From: Comamonas piscis
GTDB lineage: Bacteria > Pseudomonadota > Gammaproteobacteria > Burkholderiales > Burkholderiaceae_C
Reading direction: 5' to 3'
DNA: 64,000 nucleotides
NCBI RefSeq assembly: GCF_014109725.1
Contig: NZ_CP058554.1
Coordinates: 930,001-994,000 of the forward strand
Both the position numbers and the translations under genes were made by a program. Under the pieces are notes generated by a model. It was not told the DNA's origin and did not search any database. It was given only the letters and a program-made list of their open reading frames with translations. Below are positions 16,156 through 23,793 of this stretch, piece by piece; the stretch's first letter is position 1; each line of letters starts with the position of its first letter.

Positions 16156-17426
16156 CCGAGGCCACGCTGATACGGACGGTGACTGAGGCCGCCGAGGCAA
16201 ACGACCCGAGCCTGGCCGATCTACGGAAGCGCTTTGCGCCGGTGTTTGCGCGCATTGCCGAGGGTGCCGCCGAGCGCGAGCACAGCCGCAGCTTGGCCCA
16301 TGCGCCGCTGCAATGGCTGCGCGAGAGCGGCTTTACCGCCTTGCGCCTGCCCCAAAGCCTGGGCGGCAGTGGCGCATCGTTGGAGCAGTTGGTGGCCTTG
16401 TTGGTGGACCTGGCCGAGGCGGACCCCAACCTGACCCAGATCCTGCGGCCGCATTTTCTGTTTGTCGACCGCGTGCTTTACCAAGGCACGCCGGAGGCGC
16501 AGCGCCACTGGCTGCCCTTGGTGGCCCAAGGCGCCACCTTTGGCAATGCCACCACCGAGGTGGGCGAGGGGGCCGTGGGCAGCCTGCAGACCAGCTTGGT
16601 GCCCGACGATATGGCGCCTGGCCAATGGCGGCTGAATGGCCAGAAGTTCTACAGCACCGGCAGCTTGTATGCCGACTGGATCAGCGTGCTGGCGCGCGCG
16701 GTGGTGCCGGGCCAGCCCGACCAGACGGTGCATGCGCTGGTAGCGGGGGATGCGGCCGGTGTGGAGCGGCTCGATGACTGGCGCGGTTTTGGCCAGCGGT
16801 TGACCGGATCGGGCACCACGGTGCTGCGCGATGTGCAGGTGCCGGCGCATGCGGTGCTGCAGTTCCGCTCCGGCGAGCCTTCGCCCATCGTGGCTTTTGC
16901 GCAGCTGTTCCACCTGGCGAGCCTGGCGGGTATCGCCCGCGCGCTTAGCCGCGACACCCTGGCCTATGTGCAGGCGCGCCGCCGCGTCTTCAGCCACGGC
17001 GCAGCGGCCTTGCCCAAGGACGATCCGCTGGTGCAGCAGATCGTGGGCCAGCTTGCCAGCACCGCCTATATGAGCGAGTTGGTGGTGCGCGATGTGGCGC
17101 AGGCGCTGGGCCCCATCCTGCGCAGTGCCGAGGCGGGCCAGGCGCGCGCCGACAAGGCCCAGCTCGATGCGCTGGAGCTGCGTGCCGCCCAGGCCCAGGT
17201 GGCGGTGGTGGATGCGGTGCTGCAGGCGGCGACCCGCATGTTCGATGTGGGCGGATCGAGCGCGTTGGCCGAGGGCCTGCGGCTGGACCGCCACTGGCGC
17301 AATGCCCGCACCCTGGCCTCGCACAACCCCGTCATCTACAAGGCCAAGTCGGTGGGCGACATGCTGCTCAACGGCGCGGAGCCGGTCTACTTCTGGCAGG
17401 TGGGCCACGCAGCAAAAAACGCATAA
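16152..17426 (+). CDS. SfnB/DszC-like flavin oxidoreductase 3 (acyl-CoA dehydrogenase fold)
   Basis: A 424-residue acyl-CoA-dehydrogenase-fold flavoprotein. Blocks seen are LRLPQSLGGSGASLEQL, NLTQILRPHFLFVDRV, NGQKFYSTGSLYADWISV and DVGGSSALAEGLRLDRHWRN. It differs clearly from the two tandem SfnB copies: no QNHF in the active-site helix region (it has RPHF), and a different C-terminus with SHNPVIYKAKSVGDMLLNG. It is therefore a separate subgroup of DszC-like monooxygenases. No cysteine is visible. Its start overlaps the stop of binding protein 5. The substrate is unknown; organosulfur oxidation is inferred from context. Confidence 0.83.
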   Translation: MTEATLIRTVTEAAEANDPSLADLRKRFAPVFARIAEGAAEREHSRSLAHAPLQWLRESGFTALRLPQSLGGSGASLEQLVALLVDLAEADPNLTQILRPHFLFVDRVLYQGTPEAQRHWLPLVAQGATFGNATTEVGEGAVGSLQTSLVPDDMAPGQWRLNGQKFYSTGSLYADWISVLARAVVPGQPDQTVHALVAGDAAGVERLDDWRGFGQRLTGSGTTVLRDVQVPAHAVLQFRSGEPSPIVAFAQLFHLASLAGIARALSRDTLAYVQARRRVFSHGAAALPKDDPLVQQIVGQLASTAYMSELVVRDVAQALGPILRSAEAGQARADKAQLDALELRAAQAQVAVVDAVLQAATRMFDVGGSSALAEGLRLDRHWRNARTLASHNPVIYKAKSVGDMLLNGAEPVYFWQVGHAAKNA

Positions 17427-17430
17427 GAAC

Positions 17431-17535
17431 ATGAGATTTCATTCCTTGGCCTGCGGCGGCGCAGTGGTTGTAATGGTTGTCTTGACGCTGGAGGCAGCGA
17501 CCCGGATAGGCCGGGCCCTGGCCCCCTGCGTGTGA
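17431..17535 (+). CDS. Possible 34-residue leader peptide upstream of msuE
   Basis: A short open frame starts 4 bp after the stop of the preceding oxidoreductase gene and ends 15 bp before the msuE start. The peptide is basic at the start (MRFHSLACGG) and then has a valine-rich run (AVVVMVVL), with two cysteines in all. It is followed by GC-rich, partly self-complementary DNA at 17505-17527. Position directly before a sulfur-starvation flavin reductase makes a regulatory leader peptide conceivable. The upstream AAGAA is a poor ribosome-binding site and there is no homology information here, so this is a weak call. Confidence 0.3.
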   Translation: MRFHSLACGGAVVVMVVLTLEAATRIGRALAPCV

Positions 17536-17550
17536 ACGACTGGAATGAAC

Positions 17551-18168
17551 ATGAGCCGCATCTTGAAAACCGTCATCGTCAATGGCAGCCTGGGCAAGCC
17601 TTCGCGCACCCGCAGCCTGCTCGATAGCCTGCACTTGCAACTGGGCCAGGCGCTGGGCCAATCTGCCCAGGCTGTGCGCCTGGATGTGCGCCATATCGAC
17701 CTGGTCGATCTGGTGGCCGATATCGGCCCGGTGCTGTACAAGGATGCGCTGTCCGCCCAGGCGCGTGCCGCGTTGGAGGCGATCGAGACAGCAGACTTTT
17801 TGATCGTCGGCTCGCCCGTGTTCCGGGGCAGCCTGCCGGGCCTCCTCAAGCACCTGTTCGATTTGGTGGACCAGCATGCGCTGCAGGGCACGCCCGTGCT
17901 GCTGGCGGCGACCGGCGGCAGCCCGCGCCATTCGCTGGTGCTGGACCACCAGCTGCGCCCGCTGTTCGGCTTTTTCTCGGCATTGACCTTGCCGATCGGC
18001 GTCTATGCAACGCCCGAAGACATCCAGAACGGTGTGGTGGTCAGCGAAGCGCTGCACAAGCACATCGCGCTGGCCGTGGGCCTGGCGGTGCCGGTGCTGA
18101 GCGCGCTGGCGCACAGCCAACGTAGCAGCCAACCTGCCTTGCATGCGCTGGAGCGCCAGGCCGCCTGA
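17551..18168 (+). CDS. msuE: MsuE-type NAD(P)H-dependent FMN reductase
   Basis: A 205-residue flavodoxin-fold reductase that supplies FMNH2 to two-component monooxygenases. Visible are the phosphate-binding start IVNGSLGKPSRTRSLLDSL, the GSPVFRGSLPGLLKHLFDLV block that binds the flavin, and AATGGSPRHSLVLDHQLRPL, typical of the MsuE/SsuE group. It is the only reductase in the island, so it probably serves SsuD, the two DszA-like and the three SfnB-like enzymes. The initiator is the only methionine and there is no cysteine in the protein. An in-frame ATG lies 6 bp upstream (17545). Confidence 0.9.
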   Translation: MSRILKTVIVNGSLGKPSRTRSLLDSLHLQLGQALGQSAQAVRLDVRHIDLVDLVADIGPVLYKDALSAQARAALEAIETADFLIVGSPVFRGSLPGLLKHLFDLVDQHALQGTPVLLAATGGSPRHSLVLDHQLRPLFGFFSALTLPIGVYATPEDIQNGVVVSEALHKHIALAVGLAVPVLSALAHSQRSSQPALHALERQAA

Positions 18169-18288
18169 GCGCGTTCAGGCTTCTTTTTAACAGCCATCCG
18201 CCTGCATGCGCTGCCGGCGGGCTGGCGCAGCATGCCCTGCGGCGTCTGCTGCACGCCCCTTGCCTTGCAGCCACCCTGACCCTTTGCC

Positions 18289-19440
18289 ATGGCCTCTACC
18301 TCATCCCCACCGGAGCTGTTCTGGTTCCTGCCCACGTCCGGCGACACCCGCTACCTGGGTGCCTCGGATTTTGGCCGCCAGCCCACGCCCGAGTACCTGC
18401 GCAGCATTGCCACCACCAGCGAGAACCTGGGCTACGACGGCCTGCTGATTCCGACTGGCAGCTCTTGCCTGGACCCCTGGGTGGTGGCATCCAGCCTGGT
18501 GGCAGTCACCCAGCGCATCAAGCTGCTGGTGGCGCTGCGCACCTCGCTGGGCATGCCGGTGCCCAGCGCTCGCCAGGCTGCGACCTTGGACCAGGCGCTG
18601 GCCGGGCGCCTGCTGCTCAATGTGGTGCCCGGGGGCGATGCCACCGAGCTGGAGGCCGATGGCGTGTTTCTGGCCCATGACGAGCGCTATGCCTATGCCG
18701 ATGAGTTTCTGAGCATCTGGCGGCGCCTACTGGCCGGCGAGACGGTGGACCACGAGGGCAAGTACTTCAAGGTCAAGCAGGGCAAGAACTTTTTTGAGTC
18801 AGTGCAAAAACCGTACCCGCCTTTGTACTTTGGCGGCTCCTCCGATGCCGCCCATGACCTGGCGGCCAAGCATGTCGATGCCTACCTGACCTGGGGCGAG
18901 CCGCCCCAAGCCGTGGCGCGCAAGTTTGCCGATATCCGGGCGCGTGCCGCCGCTGCCGGCCGCCAACTGCGCCTGGGTGTGCGCCTGCATGTGATCGTGC
19001 GCGAGACCAATGAGGAGGCCTGGGCCGATGCCGATCGCCTGATCAGCAAGCTGACCGACGAAGACATTGCCAAGGCGCAGCAGAACTATGCGCGCATGGA
19101 TTCGGTCGGCCAGGCGCGCATGGCAGCCTTGCATGGCGGCAACCGCCAGAAGCTGGAGGTTGCACCCAACCTCTGGGCCGGTGTGGGCCTGGTGCGCGGC
19201 GGTGCCGGTACCGCGTTGGTGGGCGATGCGGCCACCGTGGCCGAGCGCCTGCGCGAGTACATGGAGATCGGCGCCGATACCTTTGTGCTGTCGGGCTACC
19301 CGCACCTGGAGGAGTCCATCCGTTTTGCCGAATTGGTGTTTCCGCTGCTGGGCAAGAAGAGCGTGACCACCGCGCGCTCGCAGACCGGCGGCGCGTTTGA
19401 TGTTCGTGGTGTTCAACAATTTAAGGAGTCGGCTTCATGA
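18289..19440 (+). CDS. ssuD: SsuD, FMNH2-dependent alkanesulfonate monooxygenase
   Basis: A 383-residue group C flavin monooxygenase that cleaves alkanesulfonates to an aldehyde and sulfite. It matches E. coli SsuD along its length: WFLPTSGDTRYLG, TGSSCLDPWVVASSLV (including the conserved active-site region cysteine), RLLLNVVPGGD, the VQKPYPPLYFGGSSDAAHDL block and NLWAGVGLVRGGAGTALVGD. No ssuEABC genes accompany it here, unlike the classical ssu operon. Its stop overlaps the next gene by 4 bp (ATGA at 19437-19440), so the amidohydrolase downstream is translationally coupled to it. Confidence 0.94.
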   Translation: MASTSSPPELFWFLPTSGDTRYLGASDFGRQPTPEYLRSIATTSENLGYDGLLIPTGSSCLDPWVVASSLVAVTQRIKLLVALRTSLGMPVPSARQAATLDQALAGRLLLNVVPGGDATELEADGVFLAHDERYAYADEFLSIWRRLLAGETVDHEGKYFKVKQGKNFFESVQKPYPPLYFGGSSDAAHDLAAKHVDAYLTWGEPPQAVARKFADIRARAAAAGRQLRLGVRLHVIVRETNEEAWADADRLISKLTDEDIAKAQQNYARMDSVGQARMAALHGGNRQKLEVAPNLWAGVGLVRGGAGTALVGDAATVAERLREYMEIGADTFVLSGYPHLEESIRFAELVFPLLGKKSVTTARSQTGGAFDVRGVQQFKESAS

Positions 19441-20288
19441 GCCTGCCCGTGATCGATATGCGCTGCCGGCCAGCGTTTTTGCACAACTTTTTTGGCGCAA
19501 CGCCCGGCTCGCCCGAGCATGACACCGCCCGCTGGTTGAACCGGCGCGTGGGTACGAGGGGCAGCGATACGCACTTTGAAGAATCGCTGACCCAAGACGG
19601 CTTTTTAAAGGCGGTGCGCGATGCCGGCCTGAGCCAGGCCGTGGTCGTGGGGCGGCATACGCCCTCGCAGCACCTGCCCAATGACACGATCCACCAGATC
19701 GTGCAGGGCCATAGCGAGTTGTTGGGCATTGCCGGGGTCGACCCAGTGCTGCAGGGCGAGCAGGCGGCGCTCGACGAGATCGAGCGCGCCATCAAGGTGC
19801 TGGGCCTGCGCGGCATCGACCTGGAGCCCGGCTTTGGCGACCCGGCCCGCCACCCTGATGACCCCGTCTACTGGCCCATCTACGAGCGTGCGCAGGCACT
19901 GGGCGTGCCGGTGTTTTTGATGAGCGGCCCGACCACGCCGGAGCCGAGCTTTAGCGACCCGGCGCGCCTGGCCAAGGTGGCGCAGGCCTTTCCCGATCTG
20001 CCGCTGGTCGTCTACCACGGCTACTGGCCGCGTGTGCAAGAGGCCATTGGCCTGGCCTTCCGCTATGCCAATGTCTACCTGGTGCCAGACATGTATGTGT
20101 TCCAGCCCGGCAGCCAGGCCTATGTGCAGGCGGCCAACCAGTTCCTGGGCGACCAGCTGCTGTTTGGCTCGTCCTATCCCTTCCGCCCCATCCGCCAGAG
20201 CATCGACGACTTTCTGGCGCTGGGCTTTGACGAGGCTGTGCTGCCCAAGCTGCTGCATGGCAATGCGGCGCGCATTTTGAAGCTGTAA
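19437..20288 (+). CDS. Amidohydrolase-2 family metal-dependent hydrolase coupled to ssuD
   Basis: A 283-residue TIM-barrel hydrolase of the amidohydrolase-2 (ACMSD-like) family. Visible features are VIDMRCRPAF at the start (a C-R-P variant where H-x-H metal ligands often sit), VPVFLMSGPTTPEPSF, LPLVVYHGYWPRVQEAIGLA (probable metal-ligand histidine) and LLFGSSYPFRPIRQSIDDFL near the end. The first motif lacks the usual two histidines, so metal content is uncertain. It is the last gene of the sulfur island and is followed by a strong terminator. Tight coupling to SsuD suggests that it processes the sulfonate substrate or its aldehyde product, but that is inference. Confidence 0.8.
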   Translation: MSLPVIDMRCRPAFLHNFFGATPGSPEHDTARWLNRRVGTRGSDTHFEESLTQDGFLKAVRDAGLSQAVVVGRHTPSQHLPNDTIHQIVQGHSELLGIAGVDPVLQGEQAALDEIERAIKVLGLRGIDLEPGFGDPARHPDDPVYWPIYERAQALGVPVFLMSGPTTPEPSFSDPARLAKVAQAFPDLPLVVYHGYWPRVQEAIGLAFRYANVYLVPDMYVFQPGSQAYVQAANQFLGDQLLFGSSYPFRPIRQSIDDFLALGFDEAVLPKLLHGNAARILKL

Positions 20289-20335
20289 CGGTTCTGCAGT
20301 CGGTCGCAGCCGGCCTGCTGTCTTCCACCCCCCAA

Positions 20336-20361
20336 GGGCTCCTCGTGCAGGAGCCCTTTTT
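20336..20361 (+). terminator. Intrinsic terminator closing the sulfur island
   Basis: A perfect 8-bp stem (GGGCTCCT, 20336-20343, pairing with AGGAGCCC, 20349-20356) with a 5-nt loop is followed by five T. It lies 47 bp after the amidohydrolase stop and fits Rho-independent termination of the preceding transcript. Confidence 0.88.
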
Positions 20362-20633
20362 GCGTCGAATTTCCTGGTTTACCCTGATTCGATTGTCAAC
20401 AGAGTGTTAATGAATCTACAACAAATGTTTCTTAATGTTTTGTTAACTTAGGCATCGATACATTTTTTAACGTCGTGCCGATAATGGCGCCTTTGGTTTT
20501 GCGCTGAAAAATCTGTTCTTTGTGGGGTGGCCGAACGCTCTATGCAAGGTCGTCCTGCAAAGAAATTTTTTTGCCCAAGCCAATCGATTTTGTCTATTGC
20601 TGATAGTTTTTATATTGGTGGAAGGGAAAAACA
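20362..20633 (+). promoter_or_regulatory. AT-rich upstream region of the DUF11 protein with a sigma-28-like -10 element
   Basis: This gene-free stretch is markedly more AT-rich than its surroundings, particularly 20390-20480. It contains GCCGATAA at 20477-20484, identical to the FliA (sigma-28) -10 consensus, but the sequence at the proper distance upstream matches the -35 consensus poorly. The ribosome-binding site AAGGGA lies just before ATG 20634. No other gene is visible. Confidence 0.4.
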
Positions 20634-23600
20634 ATGACTTATAAAAAATGGTGGATGCGCGCACTTGTCGGTAGCGCCAAGGCCAAGGCAGCCGTGCTGC
20701 TGATGGCTGCCTCGCCGCTGGTTGCGCTTGCGCAGTCGGCGGATGTTCAGATTACCAAATCCGGTCCTTCGTCGGCTCTGGGCGGTACGCCGGTGACCTA
20801 TGTGCTGGAGATGGACAACAACGGCCCCAATGCAGCGAATGGCGCCCAGTTTCAGGATGTGCTGCCTGCCGGGCTGACGAATGTGACGGCGCTCTGCACC
20901 TTGGCGTCGGGTGCTGCCAACTGCCCGGCCGACCTGGCGGTGGTCAATGGCGTGGTGTCCGGTACCTTGGCCACTTTCCCCAACCAGGGCAAGGTACGGG
21001 TGGAGATCCAAGCGCGTTTTGGCGTGACGGGGCCGAGCACCCTGACCAATACCGCTACCATTGCCCCGCCAGCGGGAGTGACCGACCCGGTCCCCGGCTC
21101 CAACAGCAGCTCCATCAGCACGGCGATGCGCTATGAGGTGAACCTGGCGGTGACCAAGGTGCAAAGCAGCGACACCTACCAGAACGGGGTGCCGCTGACC
21201 TACACCATCACCTTGCGCAACAATGGCGAGGGCGCTGCGGATGGGGTGGTGTTGTACGACAGGCTGAGCAACAGCTTTGTCAGCCACATTGGCGCCAACC
21301 TGGTGTTCAACCAGTGCACCTCCAGTGGCGGTGCGCAATGCCCGGACAATGCCAGCTTTCCCAATCGCAGCGGTAGCAATGACTACAGCCCGGTGTTCAA
21401 CGCCACAGTGCCTGCGTTGCCGCCCGGCGGTGCGCTGGTCGTCACCTACACGATGACGCCTTATCTGGTGCCCAATGCCGCATGCGGTCGCCCAGCAGGC
21501 CAGCTGTTCAACCAGGTCTCGATCCAGCTGCTCGATGGCATGGTGGACACCACCCCAGCCGACAACGAGCAGACGGCCATCCTGCAGGTACCGGGCACGC
21601 CTGACTGCCTGCAGACGGATCTGCAAGTGACCAAGAGCCAGGATCCTCCGGTGCCGACCATCGGCGACCTGGTGACCTACACGATGACGGTGACCAATGC
21701 CGGGCCCAACGTGGCCAACGGCGCCAATATTGCCGATGTGATCCGCACCCATGGTGGCTCGGCCAACTACTTCAACATAGCTGCGCAGTTCATCAGTTGC
21801 TTCCCCGAGGCTGGCGCGGTGTGCCCTGACAATGCAGCGTTTCTGAACCCGACGGGCAATGCCTCGTCCGCCGTGCTGTTCAACACCCCCGTGCCGAGCT
21901 TGCCGGTCAACGGGCGGCTGACCATCATTTACGAGGTGCGCAGCAGCTTCAGTGGCAGCATTCCCTGCGGTCGCAGCTTGGGTGGTTTGAACAATGAGTT
22001 CTCGGCGAACCCGCCCGACAACATGAGTGACTCCAACTACGGCAACAACCTGGCATCGGTGGGTATCCTGGTGCCCGCCACGCCTGCATGCCCCAGCACC
22101 GACCTGGCAGTGACCAAGAGCCAGAGCTTGGATGTCTACCAGCCGGGTGTGCCCGTGAACTACACGATGACGGTGATCAACAACGGCCCGGCAGCGCTGG
22201 ATGGTGCTTATATCGCTGATCGCCTGATCCCCTTTGAGTTGGCCAACAGCCTGGATGTGCAGTCGTCTGTGATCAGCTGCACGGCTGCCGGTGGGGCGGT
22301 CTGCCCGGCGGCATCGGCGTTTCCCGCGCCTTATTCCGGTAGCCTCAACAGCTACAGCAGCCCCTTCCAGGCGGTGGTGCCACAGCTGCCCGTGGGCGGT
22401 TCGCTGACCATCAGCTACAGCCTGACCTACAACTATTCGCGGGGCAGCTGCGACTGGCCCTCGGGCTACCTGGTCAACGAGTTCTCGGCAAACCCCGGTG
22501 ATGGCGTAGACGAGGCCACGCCCTTTGACAACGTGGCGACCACCACGATGCAGCGTTTCAGCTGCTCGAATGTGTCGGTCAACAAGGCGGTCAACCCGGT
22601 GACGGCCACCAGTGGCGCGGCGGTGACCTATACGGTGGACATGCACAATGCCGGCCCTGCGGATACCAGCAATGTGCTGTTCTCGGACCCGCTGCCGGCT
22701 GGCGTGGTGTTCAGCAATGCCAGCTGCAGCGTGCTGGTGGCGCCTGCGCAGTGCGGCGCTTCGGTGGACTACGACCCGGCCACCCGCACCGTGAGCAGCG
22801 TGGTGACATCGCTGGGCAATGGCGGCGCGGTGCAGTTTGTCATCCACACCACGGCTGGTGAACAGCCCGGCACCTACACCAATACCGCCTATGCTGCTGT
22901 GCCTGCCGGCGTGATCGATCCGATCCTGGCCTCCAACCAGAGCTTTGTGAACCTGCAGATTTTTGCGCCGACCATCACCAAGACGGTGACCAAGGAGATC
23001 GCGGGCCTGCCCGCCGGTCTGCCTCAGGCGATGAGCTTCAGCGGCAGCCTGACCTGCGGCACCCAACCCGCGCAAACCTGGACGGCCACCGTGGCCGCTG
23101 GCGCCACCAGTGGCAGCAGCGCCGCGCTGACGGTGTTCCAAGGCGATAGCTGCACGGCTACTGAGGACACGCCTCCGGCAGCGCCGGTCGGTTATGGCTG
23201 GAACGGCGCACCAGTGATTGCGGAACAGCCCGAAGGCTTTACGGTGACCAACCGCCTGCAGCGCCTCACGGGCGGCCTGCAACTGACCAAGCGCATCAGC
23301 GGCGCGGCGGCAGGCGTTGCGGCCGTCAATGGTGCCTTTGACTTCTCACTCGACTGCGGCGTGGATGGTGTGCATACCGCCAGCGTGACCGTGACCAATG
23401 GCCAGGAGGCCAGCGTCCATCTGGCCGATCTGCCGGCCAATGCCAGTTGCACGGTCAGCGAGACGGGAAAGGCTACTGCGCCTGCTGCGTACCGCTGGGC
23501 TGCGCCGGTTTTCAGCGCCAATCCGGTGGTGGTGCCTGCCGGCAGCGATGTGGCGATCAGCGTCACCAACCCGCTGACCATCGATGGCAGTGTGGTTGAT

Positions 23601-23729
23601 CCGATTGACCCGAATAACGGCAATATCGGCAAACCCCGTGCTGTGCCCGTGGGCAGCCCCTGGGCCTACTTGGTGTTGACGGCCCTGATCGCCGGCTTGG
23701 GCATGGCGCGCAAAAAGCGCCTGCTGTAA
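20634..23729 (+). CDS. Large secreted DUF11-repeat surface protein with C-terminal sorting-type tail
   Basis: A 1031-residue protein with an N-terminal signal peptide (cleavage near ALA/QSA). Five DUF11-type beta-sandwich repeats follow, recognisable by their starts: VQITKSGPS (about 37), LAVTKVQSS (about 170), LQVTKSQDP, LAVTKSQSL and VSVNKAVNP. Repeats 2-4 share a paired-cysteine insertion (CTSSGGAQCPD-like). Two further related domains (ITKTVTKEIAG... and LQLTKRISGAA...), resembling DUF5979-type domains, come next. The C-terminus is a short GSPW motif, one transmembrane helix and RKKR, resembling the IPTL/PEP-CTERM class of sorting signals. Probably an exported adhesin- or matrix-like protein; function not known. 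Confidence 0.82.
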   Translation: MTYKKWWMRALVGSAKAKAAVLLMAASPLVALAQSADVQITKSGPSSALGGTPVTYVLEMDNNGPNAANGAQFQDVLPAGLTNVTALCTLASGAANCPADLAVVNGVVSGTLATFPNQGKVRVEIQARFGVTGPSTLTNTATIAPPAGVTDPVPGSNSSSISTAMRYEVNLAVTKVQSSDTYQNGVPLTYTITLRNNGEGAADGVVLYDRLSNSFVSHIGANLVFNQCTSSGGAQCPDNASFPNRSGSNDYSPVFNATVPALPPGGALVVTYTMTPYLVPNAACGRPAGQLFNQVSIQLLDGMVDTTPADNEQTAILQVPGTPDCLQTDLQVTKSQDPPVPTIGDLVTYTMTVTNAGPNVANGANIADVIRTHGGSANYFNIAAQFISCFPEAGAVCPDNAAFLNPTGNASSAVLFNTPVPSLPVNGRLTIIYEVRSSFSGSIPCGRSLGGLNNEFSANPPDNMSDSNYGNNLASVGILVPATPACPSTDLAVTKSQSLDVYQPGVPVNYTMTVINNGPAALDGAYIADRLIPFELANSLDVQSSVISCTAAGGAVCPAASAFPAPYSGSLNSYSSPFQAVVPQLPVGGSLTISYSLTYNYSRGSCDWPSGYLVNEFSANPGDGVDEATPFDNVATTTMQRFSCSNVSVNKAVNPVTATSGAAVTYTVDMHNAGPADTSNVLFSDPLPAGVVFSNASCSVLVAPAQCGASVDYDPATRTVSSVVTSLGNGGAVQFVIHTTAGEQPGTYTNTAYAAVPAGVIDPILASNQSFVNLQIFAPTITKTVTKEIAGLPAGLPQAMSFSGSLTCGTQPAQTWTATVAAGATSGSSAALTVFQGDSCTATEDTPPAAPVGYGWNGAPVIAEQPEGFTVTNRLQRLTGGLQLTKRISGAAAGVAAVNGAFDFSLDCGVDGVHTASVTVTNGQEASVHLADLPANASCTVSETGKATAPAAYRWAAPVFSANPVVVPAGSDVAISVTNPLTIDGSVVDPIDPNNGNIGKPRAVPVGSPWAYLVLTALIAGLGMARKKRLL

Positions 23730-23734
23730 GCGCT

Positions 23735-23793
23735 CAGCGCCTAGGCGCTGGAATCCCCAAGACCCGTGCCCGGCCGCATCAGCAGCCGGGCAC
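23735..23793 (+). terminator. Palindrome and hairpin between the convergent DUF11 and LysR genes
   Basis: A perfect 16-nt palindrome (CAGCGCCTAGGCGCTG, 23735-23750) is followed by a 9-bp stem (GTGCCCGGC at 23766-23774 with GCCGGGCAC at 23785-23793) and TTT. The second hairpin reaches into the 3' end of the LysR gene. Either could end the DUF11 transcript, but the T-tract is weak. Confidence 0.45.

Noticed and set aside
20610..23282. An 890-codon open frame antisense to the DUF11 gene
   Set aside because: It is a shadow of the repeat protein's codon bias: composition is His/Arg/Gly/Gln-rich, there are no domains, and the plus-strand frame has a signal peptide, repeats and a ribosome-binding site.
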